Source: Quadrisphaera setariae
Lineage (GTDB): Bacteria > Actinomycetota > Actinomycetes > Actinomycetales > Quadrisphaeraceae
Length of the DNA stretch: 64,000 nucleotides
Assembly (NCBI RefSeq): GCF_008041935.1
Contig: NZ_VKAC01000019.1
Location: 1 to 64,000, forward strand
Reading direction: 5' to 3'
Positions 16,581 to 25,486 of the stretch are shown here, piece by piece. The position numbers were made by a program, and so were the translations under genes. The notes below the pieces were generated by a model that did not search any database, was not told the origin of the DNA, and saw nothing but the letters and a program-made list of their open reading frames with translations. How positions within the stretch are numbered: the stretch's first letter is position 1; each line of letters opens with the position of its first letter.

Positions 16581-17651
16581 GTGGAGGGTGATCGACGCGG
16601 ACCCGACTCCTGGGTCGGCTGGGCGTTCGTCGTGGCGTCCGCTGCCTGCCTCGTCGCGGCGGGGAACTGGTGGAACACCTGGCGCTCGGTGCGGGCCACG
16701 GACGCCGGCAGCCTCTACGACGACCAGGCCGAGCAGCGGATGCTGTTCTGGCTCACGTGGGCGGCCATCGCGGCTCTGGCCGCGGGGGTCGTGTGGGCGG
16801 TCCGCCGGTGGGGCCGCCGTGGCGTCGACGGCGACGCCACCACCACCAACGGCTCGGGCGCACCGGCCACGCACAGCGCTGCAGCCGCGGGGGCCGGCGT
16901 CGTCGTCGACGTCCCTCCGGCCACCCACCTGGACTGGCAGGTGCCGACCGCCCCGCGGCTGCTGCACTGGACCGACCGGCTGCGGTGGGCGCTCGGTGTG
17001 GGCTGGCTGGTGCTGCTGCTCGTCGGGGTGCTCGCCGGCACGCGGATGAGCACCTTCGACGACGCGCGTGCCGCCGTCGCGTCCGGTGCCGTGCGTGAGG
17101 TGACCGTCGCTGGCGCGCTCGAGGCAGGAGACACGGGGTGGACCACGCAGGAGGTGCTCTGGCGGGAGGGGTGGACGCGGCACCGAGCGGAGGTGAGGTG
17201 GTCCGGCGCCTCGGTCGGCTCCGACGTCGGGGACCTGGCTGAGCAGTCCTCGGGACCAGACGACGTGCCGGTGCTGGGCCGCGATGTCGCCGACGTCCTC
17301 CGTGACGCGCAGCCGGGGCTCGTGGTGCACCGCTCCGACACCTGGAGCCTCGGCTCGACGAGCTTCCTCGGCTGGTACCTGCCGGCGCCGCAGGTCTTCG
17401 GGCCGGTGCTCCTCGCCGGGGCGCTGCTGCTGCTGTTCCTCGTGCTCAACGTGCCGCCGACGTGGCGGCTGACGCGGTGGGCGTGGTTCTGGGTGGGCGT
17501 CACGCCGGTCGGGGCGGTGCTGTTCGCGCTGTTCGCCGGCCCGACACCGGGACTGCCGCGGCCTCGCCACCCGGGCGAGCGCATCGGTGGTGTCGTCGCG
17601 TTCGTCTTCTCCCTGGTGGCGGGGTCGCTGCTGCACTGGGGCCCTCGCTGA
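16581..17651 (+). CDS. multi-pass membrane protein of unknown function
   Basis: The 356-residue protein has two N-terminal membrane helices (WAFVVASAACLVAAGN; LTWAAIAALAAGVVWAV), a third near residue 140 (VGWLVLLLVGVLAGT), then a soluble domain of roughly 120 residues and three C-terminal helices. The middle domain (MSTFDDARAAVASGAVREV) resembles the soluble part of actinomycete DUF3592-like membrane proteins, but the match is weak. TAGTGT at 16568-16573 lies 7 nt before the chosen GTG, indicating a leaderless message; GTG 16572 is in frame too. Confidence 0.62.
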   Translation: MEGDRRGPDSWVGWAFVVASAACLVAAGNWWNTWRSVRATDAGSLYDDQAEQRMLFWLTWAAIAALAAGVVWAVRRWGRRGVDGDATTTNGSGAPATHSAAAAGAGVVVDVPPATHLDWQVPTAPRLLHWTDRLRWALGVGWLVLLLVGVLAGTRMSTFDDARAAVASGAVREVTVAGALEAGDTGWTTQEVLWREGWTRHRAEVRWSGASVGSDVGDLAEQSSGPDDVPVLGRDVADVLRDAQPGLVVHRSDTWSLGSTSFLGWYLPAPQVFGPVLLAGALLLLFLVLNVPPTWRLTRWAWFWVGVTPVGAVLFALFAGPTPGLPRPRHPGERIGGVVAFVFSLVAGSLLHWGPR

Positions 17652-17683
17652 CCGGAGCGGTCCGGGTGCGAGACTCCGCGGCT

Positions 17684-18361
17684 GTGCCCGCAGTGATCCT
17701 CATGGCCGACGCGCGAGTCGCCGCCGTGCCCGTGCGCGAGTGCGGCGAGCCGCTGCTCGACGCCGCCGCCAGCCCCCACCTGCGCGTGGACGACCGGATG
17801 GCCGACGGGCAGGGCCACTGGAGGATGCTGCGGCAGGGCGTGGTCGAGCGCCTCGAACGGGCCGCGCGGCTCCTGCCGGACGGGGTCGGGCTGCTGGTGC
17901 TCGAGGGGTACCGGACGCCGCAGCAGCAGGCCCGCGCCTTCACCCGTTACTGCGACGAGCTCCAGGAGCTGCGCCCTGAGCTCCAGGGCGCTGCCCTGCG
18001 CGAGGCGGGCAGCCGCTACATCTCACCCCCGGAGGTCGCGCCGCACCCCTCCGGAGCGGCTGTCGACCTGACGCTGTGCGACGACGACGGCACCGAGCTC
18101 GACCTCGGCTGCGCCTACGACGCCACCCCGGAGGTCAGCGGCGGTACCTGCTTCACCGACGCCCCGGGGCTGACCGGACCCGCGGCGGCGAACCGCCGAC
18201 TGCTCGTCGAGGTGCTCATCGCCGCCGGCCTGGTCAACTACCCCACCGAGTGGTGGCACTGGTCGTACGGAGACCGCTACTGGGCGCTGCAGAGCGGTGA
18301 GCCGGCCGCGCTCTACGGGCCGCACGACCTCACGGCGCGTCCACGAGCAGCAGGGGCCTGA
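17684..18361 (+). CDS. VanX/DdpX-type D-alanyl-D-alanine dipeptidase
   Basis: This 225-residue M15D-type metallopeptidase shows the VanX signature: GYRTPQQQARAF, HPSGAAVDLTL with the zinc His and Asp, and EWWHW with the catalytic Glu and the zinc His. It hydrolyses D-Ala-D-Ala or a related dipeptide. In vancomycin resistance VanX works with VanH and VanA, but neither is present here, so a role in dipeptide recycling or catabolism is more likely. No signal peptide is evident. Start codons GTG 17684, GTG 17693 and ATG 17702 are all possible. The last 32 bp overlap the convergent GNAT gene. Confidence 0.82.
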   Translation: MPAVILMADARVAAVPVRECGEPLLDAAASPHLRVDDRMADGQGHWRMLRQGVVERLERAARLLPDGVGLLVLEGYRTPQQQARAFTRYCDELQELRPELQGAALREAGSRYISPPEVAPHPSGAAVDLTLCDDDGTELDLGCAYDATPEVSGGTCFTDAPGLTGPAAANRRLLVEVLIAAGLVNYPTEWWHWSYGDRYWALQSGEPAALYGPHDLTARPRAAGA

Positions 18362-19379
18362 GGAGGGCCACGGGGAGGCCGTCGAGGGCGGTCTGCAGGT
18401 GCGGGTCGTCCACGTGCCCGTCGAGCTCGACCCAGCCACCGCCGTCACCGACGCCGCCGTCACCGACGCCGCCGTCACCGACGCCGCCGTCACCGGCGCC
18501 GCCGTCACCGGCGCCGCCGGCACCGAGGCGGGCGACCTCGGTGAAGGTCCTCCCCAGGGCGGCGCGCAGCAGGGCGACGCCGCTGACGCCGATCGGTACG
18601 CCGACGGCACCGACCTCCGGCACGACCGTCTCCGCCACGGCCTCCCACCCTCCGTCGGCGGGGAAGACGAGAACCGCCGCGACGAGCCGCCCCCACCACC
18701 AGACCCCCGAGCTGCGCACCCGGTCCACGTCGGCGGCGGTGGCGGCCGCTACCTCTGGGAGGGCACGGCGAGGCGGTCCCGGGGGGACGGGCGACCACGC
18801 GGAGTGGACCCAGAGGTACTGCTCGGCGAAGGCGTCGGCGACCTGCTCGACGGTGAGCTCCTCCAGACCTCCGACCGCCAGGCCGGGGGCGTCGGAGGGC
18901 GCCGCAGGAGTTCCGTGCCGGTCCGTCCACGCGAGCACGCGCAGGTCCGTCGGGTCGACCACCTGCCCTGGACACCGCTGCTTGACGCGTCCTCCGGCCG
19001 CAGCGAGGAAGCAGAGGCCCGCGGCGTTCGACGGACGCAGCTTGCTCGCCAGCGGCAGCCCTCCTGGACGGACCGCGCGCACCGCGGCGAGGAGCCGCCG
19101 CCCGATCCCGCGCCGGCGCCAGTCCGGGTGCACGTCCACCGCGCACGAGTACCGGTCCGGGTGCACCCGGTTCCGTGCGACCGTCGCCGCCCCGAGGACC
19201 CACCCGTCGGTCTCGGCGACCAGCGTGCGCCGCCAGCGCTCACCGTCTCGCGGCGGCCCGTGGAGGGCGTGGAACTGCGCCGCCCACAGCGGGTCGGCGC
19301 CGGGCTCGAGCAGGTCCGCGACGGCAGGGGCGTCGCTGGGTCCCCACGCGCGGAGCACCGGGGCGGCGGTGGCGTCCAC
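18330..19379 (-). CDS. GNAT acetyltransferase, two-domain
   Basis: The 349-residue protein has a well-formed N-terminal GNAT domain with the acetyl-CoA loop RRRGIGRRLLAAV preceded by the strand CAVDVHPDW. The C-terminal half looks like a second, degenerate GNAT-like lobe. A Gly-Asp-Gly-Gly run near residue 300 is encoded by five 15-bp repeats and probably forms a flexible loop. GTG 19379 is the chosen start; the frame stays open to 19448. The acceptor substrate is unknown. Confidence 0.75.
   Translation of the reverse strand: MDATAAPVLRAWGPSDAPAVADLLEPGADPLWAAQFHALHGPPRDGERWRRTLVAETDGWVLGAATVARNRVHPDRYSCAVDVHPDWRRRGIGRRLLAAVRAVRPGGLPLASKLRPSNAAGLCFLAAAGGRVKQRCPGQVVDPTDLRVLAWTDRHGTPAAPSDAPGLAVGGLEELTVEQVADAFAEQYLWVHSAWSPVPPGPPRRALPEVAAATAADVDRVRSSGVWWWGRLVAAVLVFPADGGWEAVAETVVPEVGAVGVPIGVSGVALLRAALGRTFTEVARLGAGGAGDGGAGDGGVGDGGVGDGGVGDGGGWVELDGHVDDPHLQTALDGLPVALLRPLLLVDAP
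18441..18515 (+). repeat. 15-bp tandem repeat, five copies, inside the GNAT gene
   Basis: GCCGTCACCGACGCC is repeated five times (the last two copies with A to G at position 11) and followed by a decayed sixth copy. On the minus strand it encodes a glycine/aspartate-rich pentapeptide repeat. The length keeps the frame, so copy number can vary without breaking the gene. Confidence 0.9.
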
Positions 19380-19459
19380 CTCGCGATGCTCGCGCAGCCC
19401 GCCGTCCTGCGCACCGCCGACCGGGCGTGCGGCTGGGGACGTGCCCACCGGCGACGGGT

Positions 19460-21181
19460 CTACCTGCGTCGGCCTGGACGCGCTCCCCCGAGGCCGGCAC
19501 CGAGGTGGTGCGGCACCTGCCGGGAGGCGCCGGCGCCGCGCTGCTGCCGCAGCTGGCGCTTGGCGGCGTACATGCGCTGGTCGGCCTCGCGGACCAGCGC
19601 GTCCGAGGACGTGCGGAGGTCCGTGGGGAGCTCGCTCGACGCGGCGACGCCGACGCTGGCGGAGACCGCTTCGAGCACCCGGCGAGGCTCTGCGACCCCT
19701 GCCCCGCCGGAGAAGGGCACCGCGAGGGACGCGAGGAGCCGCTGGCGCAGCTCCGCGGCGGCCTGTTCGCCTCCGGCCAGCGGCGCAGCGTCCGCGACCA
19801 GCACGGCGAACTCGTCACCGCCGAGCCGCGCGACCACGTCCTCGGCGCGCACCGCGGTCCGCACCCGCTGCGCGACCGCCACCAGGAGCGCGTCTCCCTC
19901 GGCGTGGCCGCAGGTGTCGTTGACGGCCTTGAAGCCGTCGAGGTCGCAGAACGCGACGACCACCGCGCGCCCCGACCCCTCCGCGGCGACGAGGGCGGCG
20001 TCGAGCGCCTCGGTGAACGCCGCGCGGTTGGCCAGCCCGGTGAGCTGGTCGCTGTACGCCAGAGCCGTCAGCGCGTCCGACCGCAGCTGCAGCTCACGGG
20101 CCAGCCGCCGGTTCTCCACCACCACCAGCGCCTGGCGGAGCACGAGCACGGCGGTGAGCAGCAGGGTGGCGCTCAGCTCGACCAGTCCGAGCTGGCGCTG
20201 CGTGGCAGCCACGAGCACGGTGGGCACCGCTGACGCGAACGGCACGTACGGCAGTCCGGCGAACACCCCGCCGGTGAGCTCACGGCCCCAGGGCCGTCCG
20301 GCCCCGCCCCGGGCCACGGCTGCCGCGGACGCCAGGACGAGGGACAGGGCGTTGCCGACCGCGGGCCACCCCCCGGGGACGAACTCACCGGAGCGGACGA
20401 GCAGGAGGTAGGCCAGCTGGCCCGCGGCGGCCACGAGACTGGCGGTCGCGAGGAGCTGCACCGACGCCGGGGGGCGGCACCGAGCGGCCAGCACGAGGGT
20501 CGCTGTGGTGACGGCCACGGCGGACAGGACGCTGCCCGAGGCGAGGACGACGTCGGCCCGCGTCACCGTCCCCTCGCTCAGCGCGGGCGCGACGAGGCCG
20601 AGCCAGCCCAGCAGGAAGAGGCCGCCACCGGCGAGGAGGCCGTCGAGCAGTGTGCGCAACCGCGAGGTCGACGCGTGCGCCGCTCGCACGGCCAGGACCA
20701 TCGCGACCGGGATCAGCAGCGCGACCACCAGGTAGCCAGCAGAGGTGAGCGGCTCGCGCCGGGGGTCGCCGCCCAGGACCAGCTCGACCCAGGCGAAGCG
20801 CACCTGCGCGGCGCTGTAGAAGACCATCGCGGCCCCGTACGCCGCCCAGGGCGCCACCGCACGGGCGCCGCGACCCGCACGGGCGGTCAGCAGGGCACGA
20901 CGGCAGAGCAGGACAGCCGCCGTGACGCTGAGGACCACGAGGAGGAGGTCGAGCACGGCCTGCGACGTCCCGCTGGGGAGCACGACCACCGCACGTCCAG
21001 GTCCCGCGACCACCACGAGCAGCACGGCGCCAGCAGCCAGCGCCAGCCCGAGCCACCGACCGGACCGATGGCTGGACCGCTGAGTGGGGACTGCGCGGTG
21101 TCGGTCGGTCACGGGTGGAGCGGGCACGCCCGGGTCATCGACCGGTGACCGATCTCCCTGGAGTCGCTCTTGGGGGGTCAC
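19460..21181 (-). CDS. membrane-bound diguanylate cyclase (GGDEF)
   Basis: The 573-residue protein has about nine to ten hydrophobic helices in the first 350 residues, resembling MASE-type sensory membrane domains, then a GGDEF domain (about residues 375-550). The active-site motif is RLGGDEF. It is preceded by RAED at the exact five-residue spacing of the c-di-GMP inhibitory I-site, so both synthesis and product feedback are expected. DQLTGLANR marks the domain start. TTG/ATG-type start at 21181 overlaps the upstream HEAT gene by 47 bp; GTG 21112 is an alternative. Confidence 0.88.
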   Translation of the reverse strand: MTPQERLQGDRSPVDDPGVPAPPVTDRHRAVPTQRSSHRSGRWLGLALAAGAVLLVVVAGPGRAVVVLPSGTSQAVLDLLLVVLSVTAAVLLCRRALLTARAGRGARAVAPWAAYGAAMVFYSAAQVRFAWVELVLGGDPRREPLTSAGYLVVALLIPVAMVLAVRAAHASTSRLRTLLDGLLAGGGLFLLGWLGLVAPALSEGTVTRADVVLASGSVLSAVAVTTATLVLAARCRPPASVQLLATASLVAAAGQLAYLLLVRSGEFVPGGWPAVGNALSLVLASAAAVARGGAGRPWGRELTGGVFAGLPYVPFASAVPTVLVAATQRQLGLVELSATLLLTAVLVLRQALVVVENRRLARELQLRSDALTALAYSDQLTGLANRAAFTEALDAALVAAEGSGRAVVVAFCDLDGFKAVNDTCGHAEGDALLVAVAQRVRTAVRAEDVVARLGGDEFAVLVADAAPLAGGEQAAAELRQRLLASLAVPFSGGAGVAEPRRVLEAVSASVGVAASSELPTDLRTSSDALVREADQRMYAAKRQLRQQRGAGASRQVPHHLGAGLGGARPGRRR

Positions 21182-22022
21182 CCGGCTGCCCGGGCAGCAC
21201 GGACGTGCCGAGCAGCTGCGACAGCTCCGCGCGCGCCGGGTCGTCGTCGACCCACCACAGCCGGCTCGGCACCTGGTGGGCGACGGGCTCCCCCGCGCCG
21301 TCCACGTCGACGACCCGGGTGCTGGGCCAGCTGCCGTGCAGCTCGCCGTGAGGGACGCCCCGGCGGCGCGCGTCGACGGCGACCTCGCGCAGCCGCGCCT
21401 CGACGGCCGCCGCGGCGGTGGCGGCCTCGGGCCGGCAGCGGCGCAGGGCGAGGTCGACGGCGTCGGTGAACTCGTCGGCGTCGTCGGCCCAGCCGCGGGC
21501 CAGCCGCTCCAGCGGCTCCAGCGGCTCCAGCGGCTCCACCAGCGACGGATCGGCCAGCGCCGCGGCTGCTTCCAGCTGCAGCTGCGTCACCGTCACCGGC
21601 TCCGGCCCGCTCAGGGCGAGGACGAGGGCGTCCAGCGCCCGCACGTCGCCCGTGGCCGCGAGCGCCCGCAGCGCCTCGCAGCGGGTGTCGAGGTGGGGGT
21701 CGTCCAGACGGACCGCGAGAGCGTCACGCGTGGCCGGGTCGTCGGCCTCCTGCAGGCCGAGGGCGAAGCAGGCCCAGTCGCGGACGTCGGCGACGGGGTC
21801 GGCGGTCATCGGCACGAGCGCGGTGGCGCGGTCGTCGTGCGCGAACCCGAGGGCGCAGACGGTGAGGGCCAGCGCGTCGTCGTCGCCGTCGTCGTGGGTG
21901 GCGTCCAGGAGGGCAGCGAGCTCGGGCAGGGAAGCGTCGACGTTCTCCGGGTGCCCGTTGACGAGGTCGAGGAGCTCCTCCGCGCGCAGCGCGGCACCCG
22001 TGGGCGGCGTCTCGGGGTCCAC
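21135..22022 (-). CDS. HEAT-repeat-type protein
   Basis: The 295-residue protein consists of alpha-helical repeats of the HEAT/PBS-lyase type, for example MTADPVADVRDWACFALG, then DDPHLDTRCEALRALAATGD, with the spacing of armadillo-like adaptors. Such proteins act as protein-binding scaffolds; a specific partner is not evident. GTG 22022 is chosen as start. A (Leu-Glu-Pro)3 run comes from a 9-bp repeat at 21506-21538. The gene overlaps the diguanylate cyclase gene downstream, so the two may be co-expressed. Confidence 0.72.
   Translation of the reverse strand: MDPETPPTGAALRAEELLDLVNGHPENVDASLPELAALLDATHDDGDDDALALTVCALGFAHDDRATALVPMTADPVADVRDWACFALGLQEADDPATRDALAVRLDDPHLDTRCEALRALAATGDVRALDALVLALSGPEPVTVTQLQLEAAAALADPSLVEPLEPLEPLERLARGWADDADEFTDAVDLALRRCRPEAATAAAAVEARLREVAVDARRRGVPHGELHGSWPSTRVVDVDGAGEPVAHQVPSRLWWVDDDPARAELSQLLGTSVLPGQPGDPPRATPGRSVTGR
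21506..21538 (-). repeat. 9-bp tandem repeat in the HEAT gene
   Basis: GCTCCAGCG occurs three times plus a partial unit and encodes Leu-Glu-Pro repeats on the minus strand. Confidence 0.85.
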
Positions 22023-22094
22023 CCGCCCGTGCTGTCGCGCCTGGCTCCGCGAGGTCACCCGGTTTCCCGCACCGCTGACGGGTCGTCGCGGAGG

Positions 22095-22164
22095 CGCCCC
22101 ATCAATGCTCTTCCCGCCCCATCGACGCAGTTGACGCCCCATCGATCGCGCTGATGGGGCGTCA
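22095..22164. repeat. 20-bp-spaced CGCCCCATC repeats ending in a 12-bp hairpin
   Basis: CGCCCCATC begins at 22095, 22115 and 22135, exactly 20 bp apart. A fourth copy is inverted (GATGGGGCG at 22153-22161). The third and fourth copies form a perfect 12-bp inverted repeat (TGACGCCCCATC at 22132-22143, GATGGGGCGTCA at 22153-22164) with a 9-nt loop. The array lies about 70 bp upstream of the HEAT gene start and downstream of the TetR gene. Two-helical-turn spacing suggests cooperative protein binding. No T-run follows the hairpin, so a simple terminator is less likely. Confidence 0.75.
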
Positions 22165-22254
22165 CCTGCGGTCAAGGGGCATGAGCTGCGCCGCTCGTGC
22201 CGCCGGTGCACCTCCCGCCGCGCGAGCGAGCGCCTGAGCGCCGCACCGGTCGCG

Positions 22255-23010
22255 TCAGCGGCCGGCCTGCCGGCGGATGCCGTCGAGCAGCAGGTCGAGC
22301 CCGGCGATGAAGACCACCTCGTCGTCGTGGGTGGCGAACTCGTCGACGATGTGGTGGACGAAGGGGTACTCCGCCTCGGGCAGCGAGCGCCACACGTCAG
22401 CCGCCTCGTCGAGACGGGACGCGTCTTCCCTGTCGAAGGTGGCCAGGTCTTGCGCGGCGCCGTCCTGGGGATGGCGGCCGAGGTCGGACGCCACCCCGAT
22501 GACGTACCCCGTGACCGCCGAGACGGCGTGGAACCGCTGGCGGGCCGTGAGGTCGAGGCGCATCGCCTGCTGACCCATGCGCTCGTAGAGGCGCAGCCCG
22601 TTGGGCTGCAGCCCTGAGTCGCGCTGGAAGTAGGAGCCCAGCCAGGGCCGCGGGGCGATGACGCGGTAGAACGCCACCGCCATCTCCCGGAGCCCCTCGA
22701 CGGGGTCCTCCGCGCCGGCGGCACCCTCGGTGGCCACGAGCACGTCGGTGAGCACGTGGTCGCTGGCGCGGGCGACCAGCTCGTCCTTGCTGGAGACGTA
22801 CCAGTAGATGCTGCCGACCCCGCCGCCCAGGCGGGCGGCCAGCGCGCGGAACGTCAGCGCCTGCTCCCCCGCCTCGTCGAGCAGGGCGGCGGCCTCCGAG
22901 ACGACGGCCTCCAGGGAGTGCGAGGCGCGCTGGCGCGTCCCGGCCTTCCCGGGCCGCGGCTGGGGTCCCCCTGCGCGGACGGAGCGGGGGGTGGTGCGTG
23001 CATCCGCCAT
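22255..23010 (-). CDS. TetR-family transcriptional regulator
   Basis: The 251-residue protein has a TetR N-terminal helix-turn-helix (ALTFRALAARLGGGVGSIYWYVSSKDEL) followed by a tetracycline-repressor-like C-terminal domain. ATG 23010 starts the gene. It is divergent from an MFS exporter gene with two palindromic operators in between, the classic arrangement for a drug-inducible repressor. The ligand is unknown. Confidence 0.88.
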   Translation of the reverse strand: MADARTTPRSVRAGGPQPRPGKAGTRQRASHSLEAVVSEAAALLDEAGEQALTFRALAARLGGGVGSIYWYVSSKDELVARASDHVLTDVLVATEGAAGAEDPVEGLREMAVAFYRVIAPRPWLGSYFQRDSGLQPNGLRLYERMGQQAMRLDLTARQRFHAVSAVTGYVIGVASDLGRHPQDGAAQDLATFDREDASRLDEAADVWRSLPEAEYPFVHHIVDEFATHDDEVVFIAGLDLLLDGIRRQAGR

Positions 23011-23043
23011 GCCGACATCCCACCACACGCTTGCGCACGGACC

Positions 23044-23076
23044 GAACGACGTTCTATGTTGACCGAACGTCGTTCG
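23044..23076. promoter_or_regulatory. tandem TetR operators over the MFS promoter
   Basis: GAACGACGTTC (23044-23054) and CGAACGTCGTTCG (23064-23076) are near-identical palindromes with centres 21 bp apart. TTGCGC (23031-23036) and TATGTT (23055-23060), spaced 18 bp, read as the -35 and -10 of the exporter gene, so bound repressor would cover the spacer and the start point. Confidence 0.72.
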
Positions 23077-23115
23077 ATACCGAGCGCTCACCACCACCCC
23101 GAGAGGAGGGACGCC

Positions 23116-24654
23116 ATGAGCCCCAGCACCGCCAGCACCTCCGCCAGCCCCGCCCAGACGCCCACGACCGACCCCACCGCACCGACCACGACCCGCACGT
23201 ACACGTCGCTGAAGGCGGCGTGGGTCCCGCTGCTCGCGCTGTGCCTGGCCTTCTTCGTGGAGATGGTCGACAACACGCTGCTGTCCATCGCCCTGCCGAC
23301 CATCGGCCGAGACCTCGGCGGCAGCACCACCGCGCTGCAGTGGGTCACCGGCGCCTACTCCCTGACCTTCGGCGGCCTGCTGCTCACCGCCGGCTCCGCC
23401 GCAGACCGCCTCGGCCGGCGCCGCGTGCTGCTCGTGGGACTCGCCGTCTTCGGCGTCGTCAGCCTGGCCGTGGTCTTCGTGACGACGACGAGCGAGCTCA
23501 TCGCCCTGCGCGCGGCCCTCGGCATCGCCGCGGCGGCGATGGCCCCCATCACCAACTCCCTCGTCTTCCGCCTCTTCGACGACGAGGCCCTGCGGATGCG
23601 GGCGATGACCGTGATGATCGTCGTCGGCATGAGCGGGTTCGTGCTCGGCCCGCTGCTCGGCGGCACCGCCCTGGCCCACGTCAGCTGGGAGTGGCTGCTG
23701 CTGGTGAACGCCCCCATCGCCCTGGTCGCCTGGGTCGGGGTGCGCCTCGGGGTGGCCGCCGACCGCCGCGAGGACCTCACCCACGACCGCCTCGACCTGC
23801 CCGGCGCCGTCCTGTCCACGGCCGCGATCGGCCTGGCCTGCTACACCCTCACCAGCGGCATCGAGCACGGCTGGCTGTCCTTCGCCACCACCGGCTCCGC
23901 GCTCGGCGCAGTGCTCGCACTGGTCGCCTTCGTCCGCCACGAGCGCCGCACCGCCCAGCCCATGCTCGACCTCGGGCTCTTCCGCGACGGCACCATCCGC
24001 GGCGCGTCGATCGCGCAGGTGGGCACGTCCATCGCGATGGCCGCGGTGATGTTCGCGCTGATCCTGCACTTCCAGTACGCCTACGGCTGGAGCCCGGTGC
24101 GCGCCGGCCTGGCCAACCTGCCGCTGATCGTCACGATGGTCCTGGCGACGCCCCTCTCCGAACAGCTCGCGCGGCGCTTCGGCCACCGCGTGGCCTGCCT
24201 CGTCGGCGCCGGCCTGCTCGCAGGGTCGCTGGCCGGCCTGGCGGTCGGCGTCGACCACGGCTACCCCGTGATCGCCGCCTGCATGGTGGTCATGACCGTC
24301 GGCCTGCGCACCGTGATGACCATCTGCGCCGTCGCCCTCGTCAGCGCCGCACCGGCGAACCGCACCTCGCTGGCGGCCTCGCTCAACGACACCGCGCAGG
24401 AGGTCGGCACGAGCATCGGCACCGCCGTGGTCGGCACCCTCATCGCTGCCCTCGTCACGGCCACGCTGCCTGCCGGCACGTGGAGCACCGAGCTCGTCAG
24501 CTCGTTCTTCCACGGCGAACGGATCGCCTTCGCGGCGCTCGCCGTCGTCGTCGGCCTCGTCGCGGGGGCAGGAGCGCTCTCGCTCACGAGCTCCCGCAGC
24601 ACCGAGGAGCACCCCGCCCCGACCAGCAGCCCGGCGGTCACCCCCGCGGCGTGA
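23116..24654 (+). CDS. MFS drug exporter, DHA2 type
   Basis: The 512-residue protein has about 14 predicted membrane helices and DHA2 motifs: the helix-1 segment VEMVDNTLLSIALPTI, motif A (DRLGRRRVLL) and motif C (GFVLGPLLGG). Such proton-coupled antiporters expel drugs and other lipophilic compounds. ATG 23116 has GAGGAGG upstream. It is controlled by the divergent TetR gene. The 3' end overlaps the convergent LLM gene by 17 bp. Confidence 0.9.
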   Translation: MSPSTASTSASPAQTPTTDPTAPTTTRTYTSLKAAWVPLLALCLAFFVEMVDNTLLSIALPTIGRDLGGSTTALQWVTGAYSLTFGGLLLTAGSAADRLGRRRVLLVGLAVFGVVSLAVVFVTTTSELIALRAALGIAAAAMAPITNSLVFRLFDDEALRMRAMTVMIVVGMSGFVLGPLLGGTALAHVSWEWLLLVNAPIALVAWVGVRLGVAADRREDLTHDRLDLPGAVLSTAAIGLACYTLTSGIEHGWLSFATTGSALGAVLALVAFVRHERRTAQPMLDLGLFRDGTIRGASIAQVGTSIAMAAVMFALILHFQYAYGWSPVRAGLANLPLIVTMVLATPLSEQLARRFGHRVACLVGAGLLAGSLAGLAVGVDHGYPVIAACMVVMTVGLRTVMTICAVALVSAAPANRTSLAASLNDTAQEVGTSIGTAVVGTLIAALVTATLPAGTWSTELVSSFFHGERIAFAALAVVVGLVAGAGALSLTSSRSTEEHPAPTSSPAVTPAA

Positions 24655-25486
24655 GCCCCAGCGCTCCCGCGAGCGCCCCCAGCGCGCCGGCCACGTCGCT
24701 GCCCGCAGGCACCACCTGCACGCAGACGTGGTCGGCGCCGGCGTCGAGGTGGGCCCGCACTCCGGCGGCCACGGCGGCTGCACTCCCGTGGACGACGATC
24801 GAGTCGACCAGGCGGTCGCTGCCCGGCAGCGCGGTGTCGGCCCCGGTGAAGCCGCCGCGGTGCATCGTGGCGGTGTAGTTCTCCAGCTGCAGGTAGCGGG
24901 ACAGGAAGTCGCGCGCGGCGGCGCGAGCGGCGTCCTCGTCGGTCTCCAGCACCACCGTCTGCTCCGGCGCCACGAGCGGCCCGTCGCCCAGGTCGGCGCG
25001 CATCTGCCCGGTCTGCGAGGGGACCGTGAGGTAGGGGTGCGTCCCCACGGCCCGTTCAGCGGACACCGCCAGCATCTTCGGTCCCAGCGCCGACAGCACC
25101 CGCGCGCCGACGGGCACCCCGTGCTCGTCGAGCACGTCGAGGTAGTGGCCCATCGCCTGCAGCGGGCGGACCCGTTGCGGGGTCGCCTCGCGGTGGCCCG
25201 AGCCGATCCCCAGCAGCAGCCGGTCGGGGAAGCGGGCCTGGACGCGGTGGTAGGCCGCGGCCAGCTCGGCGGGGTCGGTCATCCAGATGTTGGTGATCCC
25301 GGTGGCGACGACGAGGGCGTCCGTCACCTCGAGGAGCCGCTCGGCGGCCACCAGGTCGGCCGGTGGGGAACCGCCCAGCCAGACCGTGCCGTAGCCGAGG
25401 CGCTCCACCTCCGCCGCCAGCGCCGGGTCGGTGTCGGTCACGCCGCGCCAGACGCCCACGGCGCCGAGGCGGTCCTGCCAGCTCAT
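24638..25486 (-). CDS. LLM-class (F420-dependent type) oxidoreductase
   Basis: The 282-residue protein is a luciferase-like monooxygenase fold enzyme of the TIGR03620-like actinomycete group: opening strand VGVWRGVTDTDPA, GYGTVWLGGS, TGITNIWMTDPAELA and GIGSGHRE. Members use coenzyme F420 or FMN with unknown substrates. The presence of such a gene supports an F420-producing actinomycete host. ATG 25486 is the start. The gene converges on the exporter gene. Confidence 0.85.
   Translation of the reverse strand: MSWQDRLGAVGVWRGVTDTDPALAAEVERLGYGTVWLGGSPPADLVAAERLLEVTDALVVATGITNIWMTDPAELAAAYHRVQARFPDRLLLGIGSGHREATPQRVRPLQAMGHYLDVLDEHGVPVGARVLSALGPKMLAVSAERAVGTHPYLTVPSQTGQMRADLGDGPLVAPEQTVVLETDEDAARAAARDFLSRYLQLENYTATMHRGGFTGADTALPGSDRLVDSIVVHGSAAAVAAGVRAHLDAGADHVCVQVVPAGSDVAGALGALAGALGLTPRG

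Noticed and set aside
17684-18361. Glycopeptide-resistance cluster around the VanX-like gene
   Set aside because: No vanH, vanA/B, vanR or vanS genes lie within the window around it.
22132-22164. 12-bp hairpin as an ordinary terminator
   Set aside because: It is part of a regular 20-bp repeat array and lies upstream of the HEAT gene rather than directly after a stop codon, with no T-run. A regulatory array fits better, though termination is not excluded.
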